NCBI GenBank assembly: GCA_946886255.1
Contig: CAMPIG010000021.1
Span: forward strand, 1-24,599
Source of the DNA: an uncultured Cellvibrio sp.
GTDB lineage: Bacteria; Pseudomonadota; Gammaproteobacteria; Pseudomonadales; Cellvibrionaceae
DNA: 24,599 bases
Direction: 5' to 3'
Part shown: positions 6,563 to 15,083 of the stretch, one piece after another
Numbering within the stretch: position 1 is the stretch's first letter
Layout of the letters: each line of letters begins with the position of its first letter
Translations under genes and position numbers: made by a program
The notes under the pieces: generated by a model
Seen by the model: only the letters and a program-made list of their open reading frames with translations
Database searches by the model: none
Told to the model about the DNA's origin: nothing

Positions 6563-9382
6563 TTAAGTGTGATGGGGTGTTGCTGGGTCGCGCTTGAAAT
6601 ACAGTAGGTTGACCGGGAATTCCGCCAGCACTTCGGTGACGGCCAGGGTGCCCTGGCGCGGTTTAAGCGTGCTGGAAAAGACCCCGGATAACGAAGCCTG
6701 ACGCAGTGACTCGGGCAGGAGGATACGGGTGTCCTGCCAAGCGGTGGCGTCAGGGTGAGGGCAAGTCTGATTGCCCAATAGTCCAGCCACCAGGCGGGGT
6801 GCCACCCCGATCAGGTATTCATCGCCATGGCGGCGGCAGAAAGCGATAACCCGCCCCGCGTGTTCGCCTTCCACCTCCAGCGCTTCATAGTTGCCCAGGC
6901 AGAAGAGCTCGGCATGGGCTTCGCGCAGGTTTAGCACGGTGGCCAGCAGGTGTTGCTTGATGCGGCCATCGCGCCACTGGGTAACGAGTTCCTTAAGGTT
7001 GCTGTGGGTGGACAAGGCGGCGACGTGCGCTTCGAAATCCACCGGGCGGCGGTTGTCCGGATCCACCAGGCTGAAATCCCAGAAGTCGGCCCCCTGATAC
7101 AAGTCCGGTACACCGGGCAGGGTGGTACGCAGCAGGCATTGGCTGAGGCTGTTGACGGCACCGGCGGGTGCGATGGCCATGGCCGCCGCCGCGATGTCCT
7201 GGCGGAGCTCCCGGTAGGCATCATCTGTCAGCAGCCGGGTCAGGAATTCGCGGCAGACGGTTTCATAAGCGGTGTTGGGGGCGCTCCAGTGTGTGCGCAG
7301 CTTGGCTTCACGCAGGGCTTTTTCCTGCCAGCGCAGCAGACGCTCCAGGTAAGTCTGCATCCCCGCTGCGTCATCTGCTTCCAGGCGCAATGGCCAGCTG
7401 CCCAGGAGTGTCTGATAGAGCATGAGTTCATCGGCGGGTGAGGGCGCGAGGCCATCATCCAGATCGCTGCGCAGGTTGCCGGTCTGTTGTTGCCAGTGCT
7501 CCACTTTCTCGCTGAACCAGACCGCGCGCTCGCTCAGCACGCCCAGACGTGCGCGGGTATCTTCACCGCGTTTGTGATCGTGGGTGGCGGTGGTGAGCAG
7601 GTTGTCGGGAAAATGCGCGGCGCGTTCGCTGCAACGATGATGGAAATCCTTCAGCGTGGTAGAAAAATGCTGGGGATCAAAACCTACATCGTTGCGTGCG
7701 AGGCTGACGGCAGAGCGATAGCAGGCGGTATCCTCCACGGCTTTGGCGGCAGCGGGTGAGGTTAATTGCTGGAAGCGGGCGATGACCTTACGGCGTTGTT
7801 TGCGGTTGGCACCGGGCGCCATTTCACACAGGCGCTGCCCGCCCAGCCAGAGGTCCAGATAGTTCAACAGCGGCCAGTCGCTCTCGGCCAGGGTGGTGCG
7901 CGCCCCGGCCAATGCCTTTTCGAAGATCTGCCGATCCTGTACCGACCGGCCATTGACCCCGGCATAAGTGCGGTAGACCGGAAAATGCACGATCAGCTCA
8001 AACAGCGCCCGGCGAATGGCGCCGAGGGTCAGGTCGCGGGTATTGATGTCGGTGCGGGCTACCAGCAGCAGTTCCTGCGCAAGGCTTTCAAAATCCCCGG
8101 CGAGTGAGCTGGATAACACCTGGGCGCGTGCCTCGCGCACCTCTTCCATAAAATTGGCGGTGCGCCCGGTGATACTGGTCCACAGGTCACTGAGCTGGAT
8201 TTCGCCCACCGGGTCCTGTTGCAGCAGGGACATCTCGTTCATGAATTCGTAGCCAGTGGTGCCGTCGGTGTACCAGTCCGCAGGCAGCTGTTCGCCATCA
8301 CCAAGGATTTTCTCCACATAGATCGGGATATGTTCATCCGTCAGGGGCGCGGGGCGTTTGGCTTGCAGGCTATCGAGTCGCCGCCGCAATTTGCGGCAGT
8401 AGGCGCGTGGGTTGGCCAGGCCGTCGATATGGTCGATGCGTAAACCGTCCACCAGGCCCTGTTCAATCAGCTCGAATAGCTTGGCGTGGGTCGCTTCGAA
8501 GACTTCCGCCTTTTCCACGCGCAGCCCGGCCAGTTCATTGATGTCGAAGAATCGGCGCCAGTTGATGTCATCCGCAGCGGTACGCCAGCTGGCGAGACGG
8601 TAATGCTGGGCTTCCAACAAGTTGTGCAGGCGGTTGAAGTTGTCTTGGCTGAATTCGCCATCCGGCTTAACGTCATAGCGCGTCAGCGCGTGCTGGATGG
8701 TTAAGCGAATGTCGGGCGCCTGGGCAATATGCGCCAATTCCTGGCGTAGTTCCTGTGCGGCTTGCCAGTAATTGGGGCTGCGCTCCAGGGCTTCAAAAGG
8801 GCGTACCAGTGCCAGCAGGTCGTCGACTCCAGTATTGCGTAAGATCTCGCCGTAGCTGGGTGGATAAAGGGGAAAGCGGTGGTCGTAATGGTTGGCGTAA
8901 AAGCCGCCTTGCTCCGTATCAAAATGCAGACCAATCTCATTGGCGGCGAGCACTTCGCCATAATCGGTGCGCAGAAAAGGCACCAACAATTGGCCTTTCA
9001 GTAAGGGATCGTGGGAATTCCATTGGATGTCGAAGAAGCGGGCATAGGGGCTGCTGATGCCCCATTCCAGCACATCCAGCCACCAGGGGTTGGCATTGCC
9101 ACCCACCGCCATATGGTTAGAGACAAAATCTGCAATCAAACCCATTTTGTGTTTGCGCAGCGTGGCGACCAGGCGTTCCAGCGCTGCTTCGCCGCCCAGC
9201 TCAGGATTCACCCGCGTGGGGTCCACTACGTCGTAACCATGGAGGGAGCCGGGCCGGGCCTTGAGAAGCGGTGAAGCATAGATGTGGCTGATGCCCAGAC
9301 GCGCAAAATAAGGTACCAGAGGTACCGCGTCGTCCAGGGTAAAGCCCTGGTGGAATTGCAAACGAAGTGTCGCGCGCAGCAT
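6563..9382 (-). CDS. treY: Maltooligosyl trehalose synthase (TreY, GH13_26)
   Basis: 939 residues from ATG 9382, preceded by AGGA at suitable distance and beginning with the usual RATLRLQFHQGFTLDDA. An upstream ATG at 9529 would add 49 residues that overlap treZ and look non-conserved, so it is rejected. TreY isomerises the reducing-end alpha-1,4 bond of malto-oligosaccharides to alpha,alpha-1,1. Motifs: ADFVSNHMA (Asp85 to His90), GLRIDHIDGL with nucleophile Asp317, YVEKILGDGE with Glu357, and TATHDHKRGEDTRARL with His601/Asp602; the latter two segments are hallmark TreY sequences. Near the C-terminus, GVPDLYQGADFWDFSLVDPD is also typical. Lies 95 bases after treZ; in P. aeruginosa malQ occupies this junction, and here it is missing. 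Slightly longer than many homologues but intact. Confidence 0.96.
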   Translation of the reverse strand: MLRATLRLQFHQGFTLDDAVPLVPYFARLGISHIYASPLLKARPGSLHGYDVVDPTRVNPELGGEAALERLVATLRKHKMGLIADFVSNHMAVGGNANPWWLDVLEWGISSPYARFFDIQWNSHDPLLKGQLLVPFLRTDYGEVLAANEIGLHFDTEQGGFYANHYDHRFPLYPPSYGEILRNTGVDDLLALVRPFEALERSPNYWQAAQELRQELAHIAQAPDIRLTIQHALTRYDVKPDGEFSQDNFNRLHNLLEAQHYRLASWRTAADDINWRRFFDINELAGLRVEKAEVFEATHAKLFELIEQGLVDGLRIDHIDGLANPRAYCRKLRRRLDSLQAKRPAPLTDEHIPIYVEKILGDGEQLPADWYTDGTTGYEFMNEMSLLQQDPVGEIQLSDLWTSITGRTANFMEEVREARAQVLSSSLAGDFESLAQELLLVARTDINTRDLTLGAIRRALFELIVHFPVYRTYAGVNGRSVQDRQIFEKALAGARTTLAESDWPLLNYLDLWLGGQRLCEMAPGANRKQRRKVIARFQQLTSPAAAKAVEDTACYRSAVSLARNDVGFDPQHFSTTLKDFHHRCSERAAHFPDNLLTTATHDHKRGEDTRARLGVLSERAVWFSEKVEHWQQQTGNLRSDLDDGLAPSPADELMLYQTLLGSWPLRLEADDAAGMQTYLERLLRWQEKALREAKLRTHWSAPNTAYETVCREFLTRLLTDDAYRELRQDIAAAAMAIAPAGAVNSLSQCLLRTTLPGVPDLYQGADFWDFSLVDPDNRRPVDFEAHVAALSTHSNLKELVTQWRDGRIKQHLLATVLNLREAHAELFCLGNYEALEVEGEHAGRVIAFCRRHGDEYLIGVAPRLVAGLLGNQTCPHPDATAWQDTRILLPESLRQASLSGVFSSTLKPRQGTLAVTEVLAEFPVNLLYFKRDPATPHHT

Positions 9383-9477
9383 AAACGATCCTGTTCTCAA
9401 TCGACTTGAAGCCATCACTGAATATTTGCCCGTGCTAAGGGGGTTGTCTGTGGGATGTCGAACACTGATCGCCGGCT

Positions 9478-11256
9478 TTAGCCCAGGGTTACCATGACGC
9501 TGCGTGGCGGCAGGGTGGCGTCGTGCCAATGGCTGTTGTCGACCCGGTGGCTGAACAGTTGGCGGCGGTTGCCGGGCGGGCTTTCCAGCTTCACCAGGTT
9601 ATCTCCCAGGTTCATATCGATCCGCAGCACACTGCCATCGCCCAAGCGCCAGGCAGCAGATACCGCCCGCTCAGCCAGCACGGTGATCTTCTCCACGCGC
9701 GTTTCGGGCAACTGGGGTGTGATCCAGCGTTTGCGCAGTTCCAGCAGCGCCCGGTAAAACTGCCACCAGATTTCATGGCCCGGTTCGTGGCGCTCGCGGT
9801 AGTCGATCATCGAGTTCACGTACGTCTGGGGATCGTTGGGGTCGGGAATTTTCTCGCGCATCTCTGGGTGGCTGAACAGCTCAAATTCCCGGAACTCATT
9901 ACGCCGCCCCTCACACACGGCCTTGGCCAGTTCGGCGTGATGGTCGGTGAAGTAAAAAAACGGCCGGCGCGTGCCCCATTCCTCGCCCATAAACAGCAGT
10001 GGCACCATGGGTGACAGGAGCAATAAAATTATCGCGACTTTGAGTGAATCTTCGTCGGTCAGATCAATCAGGCGTTCGCCCAAAGCGCGGTTGCCGACCT
10101 GGTCGTGGTTCTGCAAAAACAGCACAAACGCGGTAGGCGGTAAATGGCCACTCGGTTCACCGCGCGCATGGCCATGGCGACTCGACTCGCCCTGAAAGAT
10201 AAATCCTTCCCCTAGAAAGCGCGCCAGTTTGGAGGTGGGCGATGCAATAAATTCGCTGTAATACCCTTCCTTCTCCCCGGTCAGCAGGTGGTGAAGGATA
10301 TTGTGGCCGTCGTCATTCCATTGCGCGTCGAAGCCTTGCTCCAGCAAGCTGGCATTGTTGCCTTCGTTTTCCAATATCAGATGGATGTGACGATTGGTTG
10401 GTATGGCACTGCTGACCCGGGCGGCCAGTTCCACCAGAAAATCCTTCTCACTGATGGCGTGCACGGCATCCAGGCGCAGGCCATCCGCGCGGTAATCTTC
10501 CAGCCACATCAAGGCGTTTTCGCAGAAAAAATCGCGCACCTCGCGGCGGCGGAAATCAATAGCGGCGCCCCAGGGGGTTTGTATGTCTTCGCGAAAAAAA
10601 CCTTTGGCGTATTGCCCGAGGTAATTGCCCTCGGGGCCGAAATGGTTGTACACCACGTCGATAATGACCATCAGCCCCAGACTGTGGGCGGTATCGATTA
10701 AATGTTTGAGCTCGTCGGGCGTGCCGTAGCTGCTTTCCGGGGCAAAAATCTCGGCGCCGTCGTAGCCCCAGTTGCGCGTGCCGGGAAATTCATTGAGCGG
10801 CATCAGCTCGATGGCGGTTACCCCCAGCTCAACCAGATGGGGCAGGATGACTTCCGTCTCCGCAAATCCGCCCAGAAGACCGACATGTAGTTCGTAAATG
10901 ATGGCTTCATGCCAGGGCCGGCCACGCCAGTCCGTGGTTTGCCAGGCATAGGCGTCGTGGTCTACCACGCAGCTCATACCCAGCACATCATCAATTTGCG
11001 CACGGGAGGCCGGGTCCGGCACGTCCAGGCGACTGTTGATCAAAAACTTATAGCCAGTGCCGGCGCCGCAGGGGACCAGGCGGCTGAACCAGCCATCGGC
11101 CAAGGGTTGCAGGTCATGCAGCTGGCCATTGTCGAGCTTGACAGCAACGGCAGATGCATCCGGTGCCCAGAGAGAAAATCGGGTAATGGCTTCCTGCGAA
11201 AACTGGGTGCCCTGTGTCTGCAACAGGGCACCGTGGCGTGGAGCGAGCGTGTCCAT
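9478..11256 (-). CDS. treZ: Maltooligosyl trehalose trehalohydrolase (TreZ, GH13_10)
   Basis: 592 residues, normal length. TreZ cleaves the maltooligosyl-trehalose bond to release trehalose. An N-terminal E-set/CBM48-like domain (about 25-100, FSLWAPDASAVAVKL) precedes the barrel with IYELHVG, DVVYNHFGPEGNYL (Asp200), DGLRLDAVHAI (nucleophile Asp263), LILENE (Glu296/298) and LQNHDQVGNRA (His384/Asp385). The C-terminal LLFMGEEWG segment is also typical. The start ATG overlaps the glgA stop as TGATG at 11254-11258, with a strong GGAGGGAGG about 13 bases upstream inside glgA, indicating translational coupling; the longer reading frame to 11445 only overlaps glgA and is rejected. Because glgA contains a premature stop, coupling may be disturbed unless ribosomes reload before this junction. 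Confidence 0.96.
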   Translation of the reverse strand: MDTLAPRHGALLQTQGTQFSQEAITRFSLWAPDASAVAVKLDNGQLHDLQPLADGWFSRLVPCGAGTGYKFLINSRLDVPDPASRAQIDDVLGMSCVVDHDAYAWQTTDWRGRPWHEAIIYELHVGLLGGFAETEVILPHLVELGVTAIELMPLNEFPGTRNWGYDGAEIFAPESSYGTPDELKHLIDTAHSLGLMVIIDVVYNHFGPEGNYLGQYAKGFFREDIQTPWGAAIDFRRREVRDFFCENALMWLEDYRADGLRLDAVHAISEKDFLVELAARVSSAIPTNRHIHLILENEGNNASLLEQGFDAQWNDDGHNILHHLLTGEKEGYYSEFIASPTSKLARFLGEGFIFQGESSRHGHARGEPSGHLPPTAFVLFLQNHDQVGNRALGERLIDLTDEDSLKVAIILLLLSPMVPLLFMGEEWGTRRPFFYFTDHHAELAKAVCEGRRNEFREFELFSHPEMREKIPDPNDPQTYVNSMIDYRERHEPGHEIWWQFYRALLELRKRWITPQLPETRVEKITVLAERAVSAAWRLGDGSVLRIDMNLGDNLVKLESPPGNRRQLFSHRVDNSHWHDATLPPRSVMVTLG

Positions 11257-12437
11257 CAGGCGCGCAGACCTCCCTCCGCTGGAACCAATTGGCTTACCGA
11301 ACTGGCCATGAGCTGGCGATACAGTTGGTCGTAAGGACGCACAGACTGACGCCAGGTGAGCGGGGTTAACATGGCCTGGCTGCGCATAGCGTGCAGCAAG
11401 TCCGGGCGGCGGTATACATTGAATGCCCGCTGGATGGCCTTCCAATAAACGTCTGGCTGGGCCTGGTGAAACAGGAATCCGGTCACGCCGTCGTTGATGG
11501 TATCCACCAGTCCGCCGGTGTGGCGCGCGATGGGCAGAGAGCCGTAGCGCTGGGCGTACATCTGGCTCAAGCCGCAGGGCTCAAAACGCGAGGGCATCAG
11601 CAGGAAATCGCTGCCGGCGAACATGCGGCGCGCATCGGTTTCGTTAAAACCGATGTGCACACCGACATCCCGTGGATACTGCTGAGCCAGTTTCACCAGT
11701 TCTTCCTCCAGGGCGGGTTCACCGCAACCGATGATCGCCAGGCGGCCACCGGCTTGGACGATGGACTCGCTGATCGCGATCGTCAGGTCAATGCCTTTTT
11801 GTTGCACCAGTCGTGAAACTACAGCAAAAAGCGGGCCGGGGCCGGCGCGCAGGTCGAACATCTGCTCCACGTAGCGAGCGTTGGCGGCCTTGCCTGCGCG
11901 GTAGCAAGGGTCGTAGGTTTTTATCAGGTGGCGATCGGTGTTCGGGTCCCAGTTATCGTCAATCCCGTTAGCGATGCCGCTCAATCGGCCGTGTTCAAAT
12001 TTTTGTTTTAACAATCCGTGCAGCCCGCACCCGAACGCGGGTGTGGTGATCTCCCAGGCGTAGGTCTTGCTGACGGTGGTGATATGGTCTGCATAATTGA
12101 TACCGGCTTTCAGGAACGACAGCTTGCCGTAAAACTCCATGCCGTTAATCTGCAATGCCTCCGGTGCCAGCCCGAGGGATTCCCCGTACTCGGTGCTGCA
12201 TAAACCCTGATAGGCAAGATTGTGAATCGTAAACACAGTGGGGGTATCCTGCCCGCGCCAGCGCATATAGGCCGGTGCCAATCCGGCGGGCCAGTCGTTC
12301 GCATGCACCAGGTCGGGCTGCCAGCGCAGGTTGGCCTGGTCAGCGGCAATCTCTGCCGCTGCCAATCCGAGGCGCGCGAAACGCACGGGGTTATCCGGCC
12401 AATCCTGACCGTGGTTGTCGCCATAAGGCGTGCCCAT
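11256..12437 (-). CDS. GlgA C-terminal fragment downstream of the amber codon
   Basis: 393 codons from the first ATG after the stop, in the same frame as the upstream fragment. It has the rest of the N-domain (QPDLVHANDWPAGLAPAYM, FTIHNLAYQG) and the whole GT-B C-domain with LFAVVSRLVQQKGIDL, the MPSRFEPCGLSQMYAQRYG active-site segment and HTGGLVDTI. Only a distant GGA precedes this ATG, so independent initiation is weak. Without the KVGGL strand it should not bind ADP-glucose normally. Its last bases carry the treZ ribosome site and overlap the treZ start. Confidence 0.45.
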   Translation of the reverse strand: MGTPYGDNHGQDWPDNPVRFARLGLAAAEIAADQANLRWQPDLVHANDWPAGLAPAYMRWRGQDTPTVFTIHNLAYQGLCSTEYGESLGLAPEALQINGMEFYGKLSFLKAGINYADHITTVSKTYAWEITTPAFGCGLHGLLKQKFEHGRLSGIANGIDDNWDPNTDRHLIKTYDPCYRAGKAANARYVEQMFDLRAGPGPLFAVVSRLVQQKGIDLTIAISESIVQAGGRLAIIGCGEPALEEELVKLAQQYPRDVGVHIGFNETDARRMFAGSDFLLMPSRFEPCGLSQMYAQRYGSLPIARHTGGLVDTINDGVTGFLFHQAQPDVYWKAIQRAFNVYRRPDLLHAMRSQAMLTPLTWRQSVRPYDQLYRQLMASSVSQLVPAEGGLRA

Positions 12438-12446
12438 ACGTTCATA

Positions 12447-12812
12447 CTATTCCGGACACTGCTGAACATAAATAACTTGTCCGCTGGGCAGGTTCATTCG
12501 TGCAATGCGGCAGGCGGGAATTTCTCCTTCAGCCGGTACACTGCCGACAATACGTAGCGGAAAACCGCTGTTGATAATTTGCGGGTAACCGGGAATCAAA
12601 ACCCGGATGTCATAATCCGGCGCCAGGGCTTTGGGTAAGGCGGAAGACACATCACCCAAACCGCCGACTTTTACCAGATCGCTATATTCCGACGTGACAA
12701 ACAGAATTTTTTTCTTTTGCTTTTCTGTTTGCGGCTTACGCGAATATCGTTGATTGCGCGTTAACAGGACATCCAAATTTTCAAACCGGGAGAGCGCAAC
12801 CGCATGTCCCAT
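12447..12812 (-). CDS. GlgA N-terminal fragment ending at the amber codon
   Basis: 121 residues made if the TAG at 12449-12447 terminates translation. It contains a variable basic N-terminus (about 1-34) and the first strands of the GT5 N-terminal Rossmann domain, including LFVTSEYSDLVKVGGLGDV, which binds ADP-glucose. It lacks all acceptor and catalytic C-terminal elements, so it is not expected to be active alone. The strong ribosome site GGAGGAAGT directly before ATG 12812 shows this is the authentic start of the operon's first gene. Confidence 0.5.
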   Translation of the reverse strand: MGHAVALSRFENLDVLLTRNQRYSRKPQTEKQKKKILFVTSEYSDLVKVGGLGDVSSALPKALAPDYDIRVLIPGYPQIINSGFPLRIVGSVPAEGEIPACRIARMNLPSGQVIYVQQCPE

Positions 12813-13181
12813 AACTTCCTCCGTTTATAAATACAGTGTCAAAAAATAAATAAAAGTAATAAAGAAAACAAAATTTTTGCCGCCGCGATGTCTCGCCCAC
12901 AGACTAGCGACAGAATGTTTAAGAAATCGTAAAGGCTTGATATTGATGACTGGGTCACATAAGAGAAGTTTCTGAAATTTATCTTTGAAACGTTAAAAAA
13001 ATATTACGCCTCAATTAACGACAAAAGCAAAAACAGGCAGCGTACTTTAAGGCAGGCTGCAGTCTCTGGTGACGTGTCTTGGGCGATTACAAATAGTGAT
13101 AGTCCCACAGGAAATTTTCGGAACTTTATTTAAATCGCCTCTTTCTATAGCGAACCGATCATGCGAACTGGAATTGCATTT
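12813..13181. other. divergent intergenic region between glgA and the cinA-like gene
   Basis: AT-rich, about 370 bases, no gene seen. It should hold the operon promoter for glgA (minus) and that of the cinA-like gene (plus). A TTGACA on the minus strand about 26 bases before the glgA start has no -10 at 16-18 bases, so I do not assign a promoter. No clear dyad operator or riboswitch is recognised. Confidence 0.4.
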
Positions 13182-13697
13182 ATGCACAGTATTGAACAGC
13201 TAATGAATTTTCTAATGACACAAAAATTAACGCTGACAACAGCTGAATCCTGTACCGCCGGTATGCAAGCATCCATGCTGGCCGAAGTACCCGGCTGCGG
13301 AGCGGTGTTGCAAATCGGTTATGTTGTCTATTCAAAAGAATCGAAGCAATCGTGTCTGGGCGTTAGCTTACATACGATCGATATTTTTGGATTGACCAGC
13401 GAAGAGGTGGCGCGTGAGATGGCCCTTGGCGCGTTAAAGCGCAGCAAAGCAAAAATTGCCTTGGCGAATACCGGCTTGGCGGAGTCGGATGATGTATTAA
13501 ATGGCGTCGTCTGTTTTGCCTGTGCGATGAAATGTCAGGGGCAGGCGGTCGTCGTCAGCGAAACGCTAAAATTTGAAGGTGACCGCAATGATGTGCGCCG
13601 GGCTGCTGCGCGTTATGGATTGTTGCGCATCCCTTATTGGTACGAACGTTTATGTCAGCCGCGGACTACACCGGAGGCTGACGCTCCGGTTCACTGA
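13182..13697 (+). CDS. Divergent CinA C-terminal / PncC-like protein
   Basis: 171 residues from ATG 13182; ATG 13161 is an alternative with no visible ribosome site. The fold family is CinA C-terminal (PF02464), whose active members deamidate nicotinamide mononucleotide in NAD recycling. The N-terminal TLTTAESCTAG contains the catalytic-serine motif (Ser23), followed by GYVVYSKESKQSCLGV, typical of the family. The usual glycine-rich GPxGG segment is replaced by ANTGLAESDDVLNGVV, so substrate handling may differ and enzymatic activity is doubtful; divergent paralogues such as E. coli YdeJ look comparable. Its 3' end overlaps that of the convergent MscS-type gene by 32 bases. Confidence 0.82.
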   Translation: MHSIEQLMNFLMTQKLTLTTAESCTAGMQASMLAEVPGCGAVLQIGYVVYSKESKQSCLGVSLHTIDIFGLTSEEVAREMALGALKRSKAKIALANTGLAESDDVLNGVVCFACAMKCQGQAVVVSETLKFEGDRNDVRRAAARYGLLRIPYWYERLCQPRTTPEADAPVH

Positions 13698-14772
13698 TGG
13701 TAGATGTTTCCTTTTTCTTTTCTTTTTCTTCGCTGACCGTAGCGCGTAACTTGGGTAAGCCTTCAGGATAATTCTGCGCAATAAAGCTGATCATCTTCTC
13801 GCGAACGTAACAGCGCAGGTCAAAGTTTTTCCCTGAGTCGCCGGAGCTGACCAGCACGCGAATCTGGACGGAGTTTTCAGTAGTTTCGGTGACTTGCAAA
13901 CCCTTGACGCGCCCGTCCCATAATTCCGGCACCTCCTTAACCAGTCGCTCAAGCTCGCTGCGCAATGGATCGATGGGCACGGAATAATCCATCCAGAAAA
14001 ATACTGAGCCGATCAAATCGGACGTGGTGCGGGTCCAGTTCTGAAACGGATTTTCGATGAACCATTGCAAAGGCACGATCAGGCGCCGCTCGTCCCACAC
14101 TTTCACCACCACATAGGTGCCGGTAATTTCTTCAACGCGCCCCCATTCATTCGCGACGATGACCACATCATCGAGCCTTATCGGTTGGGTAAATGCTATT
14201 TGCAAACCGGCAATTAAATTGCCCAACACCGGCTTGGCCGCAAAGCCTACCGCCAGACCTGCGAGACCGGCGGATGCCAGGATACTGGTGCCGAATTGAC
14301 GCGCGGCGGGAAAGGTAATGAGCATGGCTGCTAACCCGAACAACAACACAAAAAAACTCAGGGTTTGCACTAACACTTTGGTTTGCGTCTGGATGCGCCG
14401 GGCGTCGAGGTTGTCTGCAACGTTAACCGGGTGGTGATGAATAATGACTTTCTGTATTGCCAGAACCACTCGCCTACCCAGCCAGGTAAAAGCGCCGATG
14501 ATCAATAACAAAGTGATGTGGCGTAGGCCGGAGATCCACAATAATTCATCAGACGCCGCTGTCCACACCGCCTGTGCACCGAGCAATGGCGCAATCAGGT
14601 GCAGCGGCGAGCACGTTTGCTCTAACAAGAGGCGCGGAAATAAAAAGGGCCGCGTAAAGCGCGCCAGAATTCGTGTAGCCAAATGCGCCGCCAACCATAA
14701 TGCGAGGGCAACACCAAAGGCAATAGCAAGGGTTTTGAGTTCAGGAAGGTGAGGCATCCAGTCGATATTCAT
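13666..14772 (-). CDS. MscS-family mechanosensitive ion channel
   Basis: 368 residues from ATG 14772, chosen because GGAG lies 8 bases upstream; ATG 14799 is the longer alternative. Predicted membrane segments lie near 12-35, 54-73, 81-106, 131-154 and the pore-lining helix 163-190, rich in Gly/Ala (ASAGLAGLAVGFAAKPVLGN). The MscS beta domain follows: QPIRLDDVVIVANEWGRVEEI, then RLIVPLQWFIENPFQNW. The C-terminus is a charged Glu/Lys tail. Such channels open under membrane tension and release solutes on hypo-osmotic shock; proximity to a trehalose operon fits an osmotic theme but is not proof of joint function. The 3' end overlaps the cinA-like gene convergently. Confidence 0.92.
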   Translation of the reverse strand: MNIDWMPHLPELKTLAIAFGVALALWLAAHLATRILARFTRPFLFPRLLLEQTCSPLHLIAPLLGAQAVWTAASDELLWISGLRHITLLLIIGAFTWLGRRVVLAIQKVIIHHHPVNVADNLDARRIQTQTKVLVQTLSFFVLLFGLAAMLITFPAARQFGTSILASAGLAGLAVGFAAKPVLGNLIAGLQIAFTQPIRLDDVVIVANEWGRVEEITGTYVVVKVWDERRLIVPLQWFIENPFQNWTRTTSDLIGSVFFWMDYSVPIDPLRSELERLVKEVPELWDGRVKGLQVTETTENSVQIRVLVSSGDSGKNFDLRCYVREKMISFIAQNYPEGLPKLRATVSEEKEKKKETSTISEPERQPPV

Positions 14773-15083
14773 CGTCGCAGCTCCATAACGTCGTGACACA
14801 GGATTTCTATAGTGACTGAATCGTGCCGGCAGGGTTCACTGAGAGTGTCGCTATTGATAGTTCGGCAACATAACGCTGAAGCCAGGTTTTAGCTGGTAGG
14901 ACATTTCGCTATTGTGTCGTTTAAATCATTGGTCAGACTGCTTGTCAGTGCGTTGTCTCTTGACGCAATATTGCCGTGCAGTAAAGTGACATCCACCGCT
15001 CCATTCATTGAGGTTTTCTCAATAGGGACTGAAGAGTAGATGCCCGAAAAAACATTTCGGGTATAAAAATAAAGGACAATATT
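14773..15083. promoter_or_regulatory. divergent intergenic region with two hairpins before the GT-C-like gene
   Basis: About 310 bases. Two small perfect hairpins stand in the leader of the plus-strand gene: ATTGAG/CTCAAT at 15007-15023 with a GTTTT loop, and CCCGAAA/TTTCGGG at 15043-15061, which ends 6 bases before the AAGGA ribosome site region (about 15070). They could modulate translation or be a terminator/antiterminator pair. No known riboswitch is recognised. Nothing else is supported in the region. Confidence 0.35.

Larger units (their letters stand above)
11256..12812 (-). pseudogene. glgA: Glycogen synthase glgA interrupted by one in-frame amber codon
   Basis: A continuous 518-codon GT5 glycogen/starch synthase frame except for TAG at 12449-12447 (codon 122). 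Upstream sequence ends QQCPE and downstream continues in the same frame with YERMGTPYGDNHGQDWPDN; GlgA proteins normally read CPELYDRPGTPYG here, so the stop replaces a Leu, consistent with TTG to TAG. No frameshift is needed. The ATG at 12812 has an excellent GGAGGAAGT site. GlgA transfers glucose from ADP-glucose to alpha-1,4-glucan. The N-part has the ADP-glucose-binding KVGGLGD motif, the C-part has HANDWPAGL and SRFEPCGLSQ. Options are a true loss-of-function lesion, amber readthrough or suppression, or a sequence error. First gene of the trehalose operon. Confidence 0.85.

Noticed and set aside
9383..9529. Longer treY start adding 49 residues
   Set aside because: The extension overlaps the treZ end and is not like TreY N-termini; ATG 9382 has a ribosome site and the conserved RATLRLQFHQGF start.
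11257..11445. Longer treZ start adding 63 residues
   Set aside because: The extra codons lie within glgA in another frame; the TGATG overlap at 11254-11258 with a strong ribosome site is the natural start.
12447..12449. Pyrrolysine insertion at the glgA TAG
   Set aside because: Leu is the expected residue here and GlgA has no known Pyl; no pyl genes or downstream insertion-like structure are seen. A point mutation or sequence error is simpler.
12820..12850. TTGACA upstream of glgA as a -35 box
   Set aside because: The only TATAAA-like hexamer follows after about 7 bases, far too close for sigma-70; no other -10 fits.
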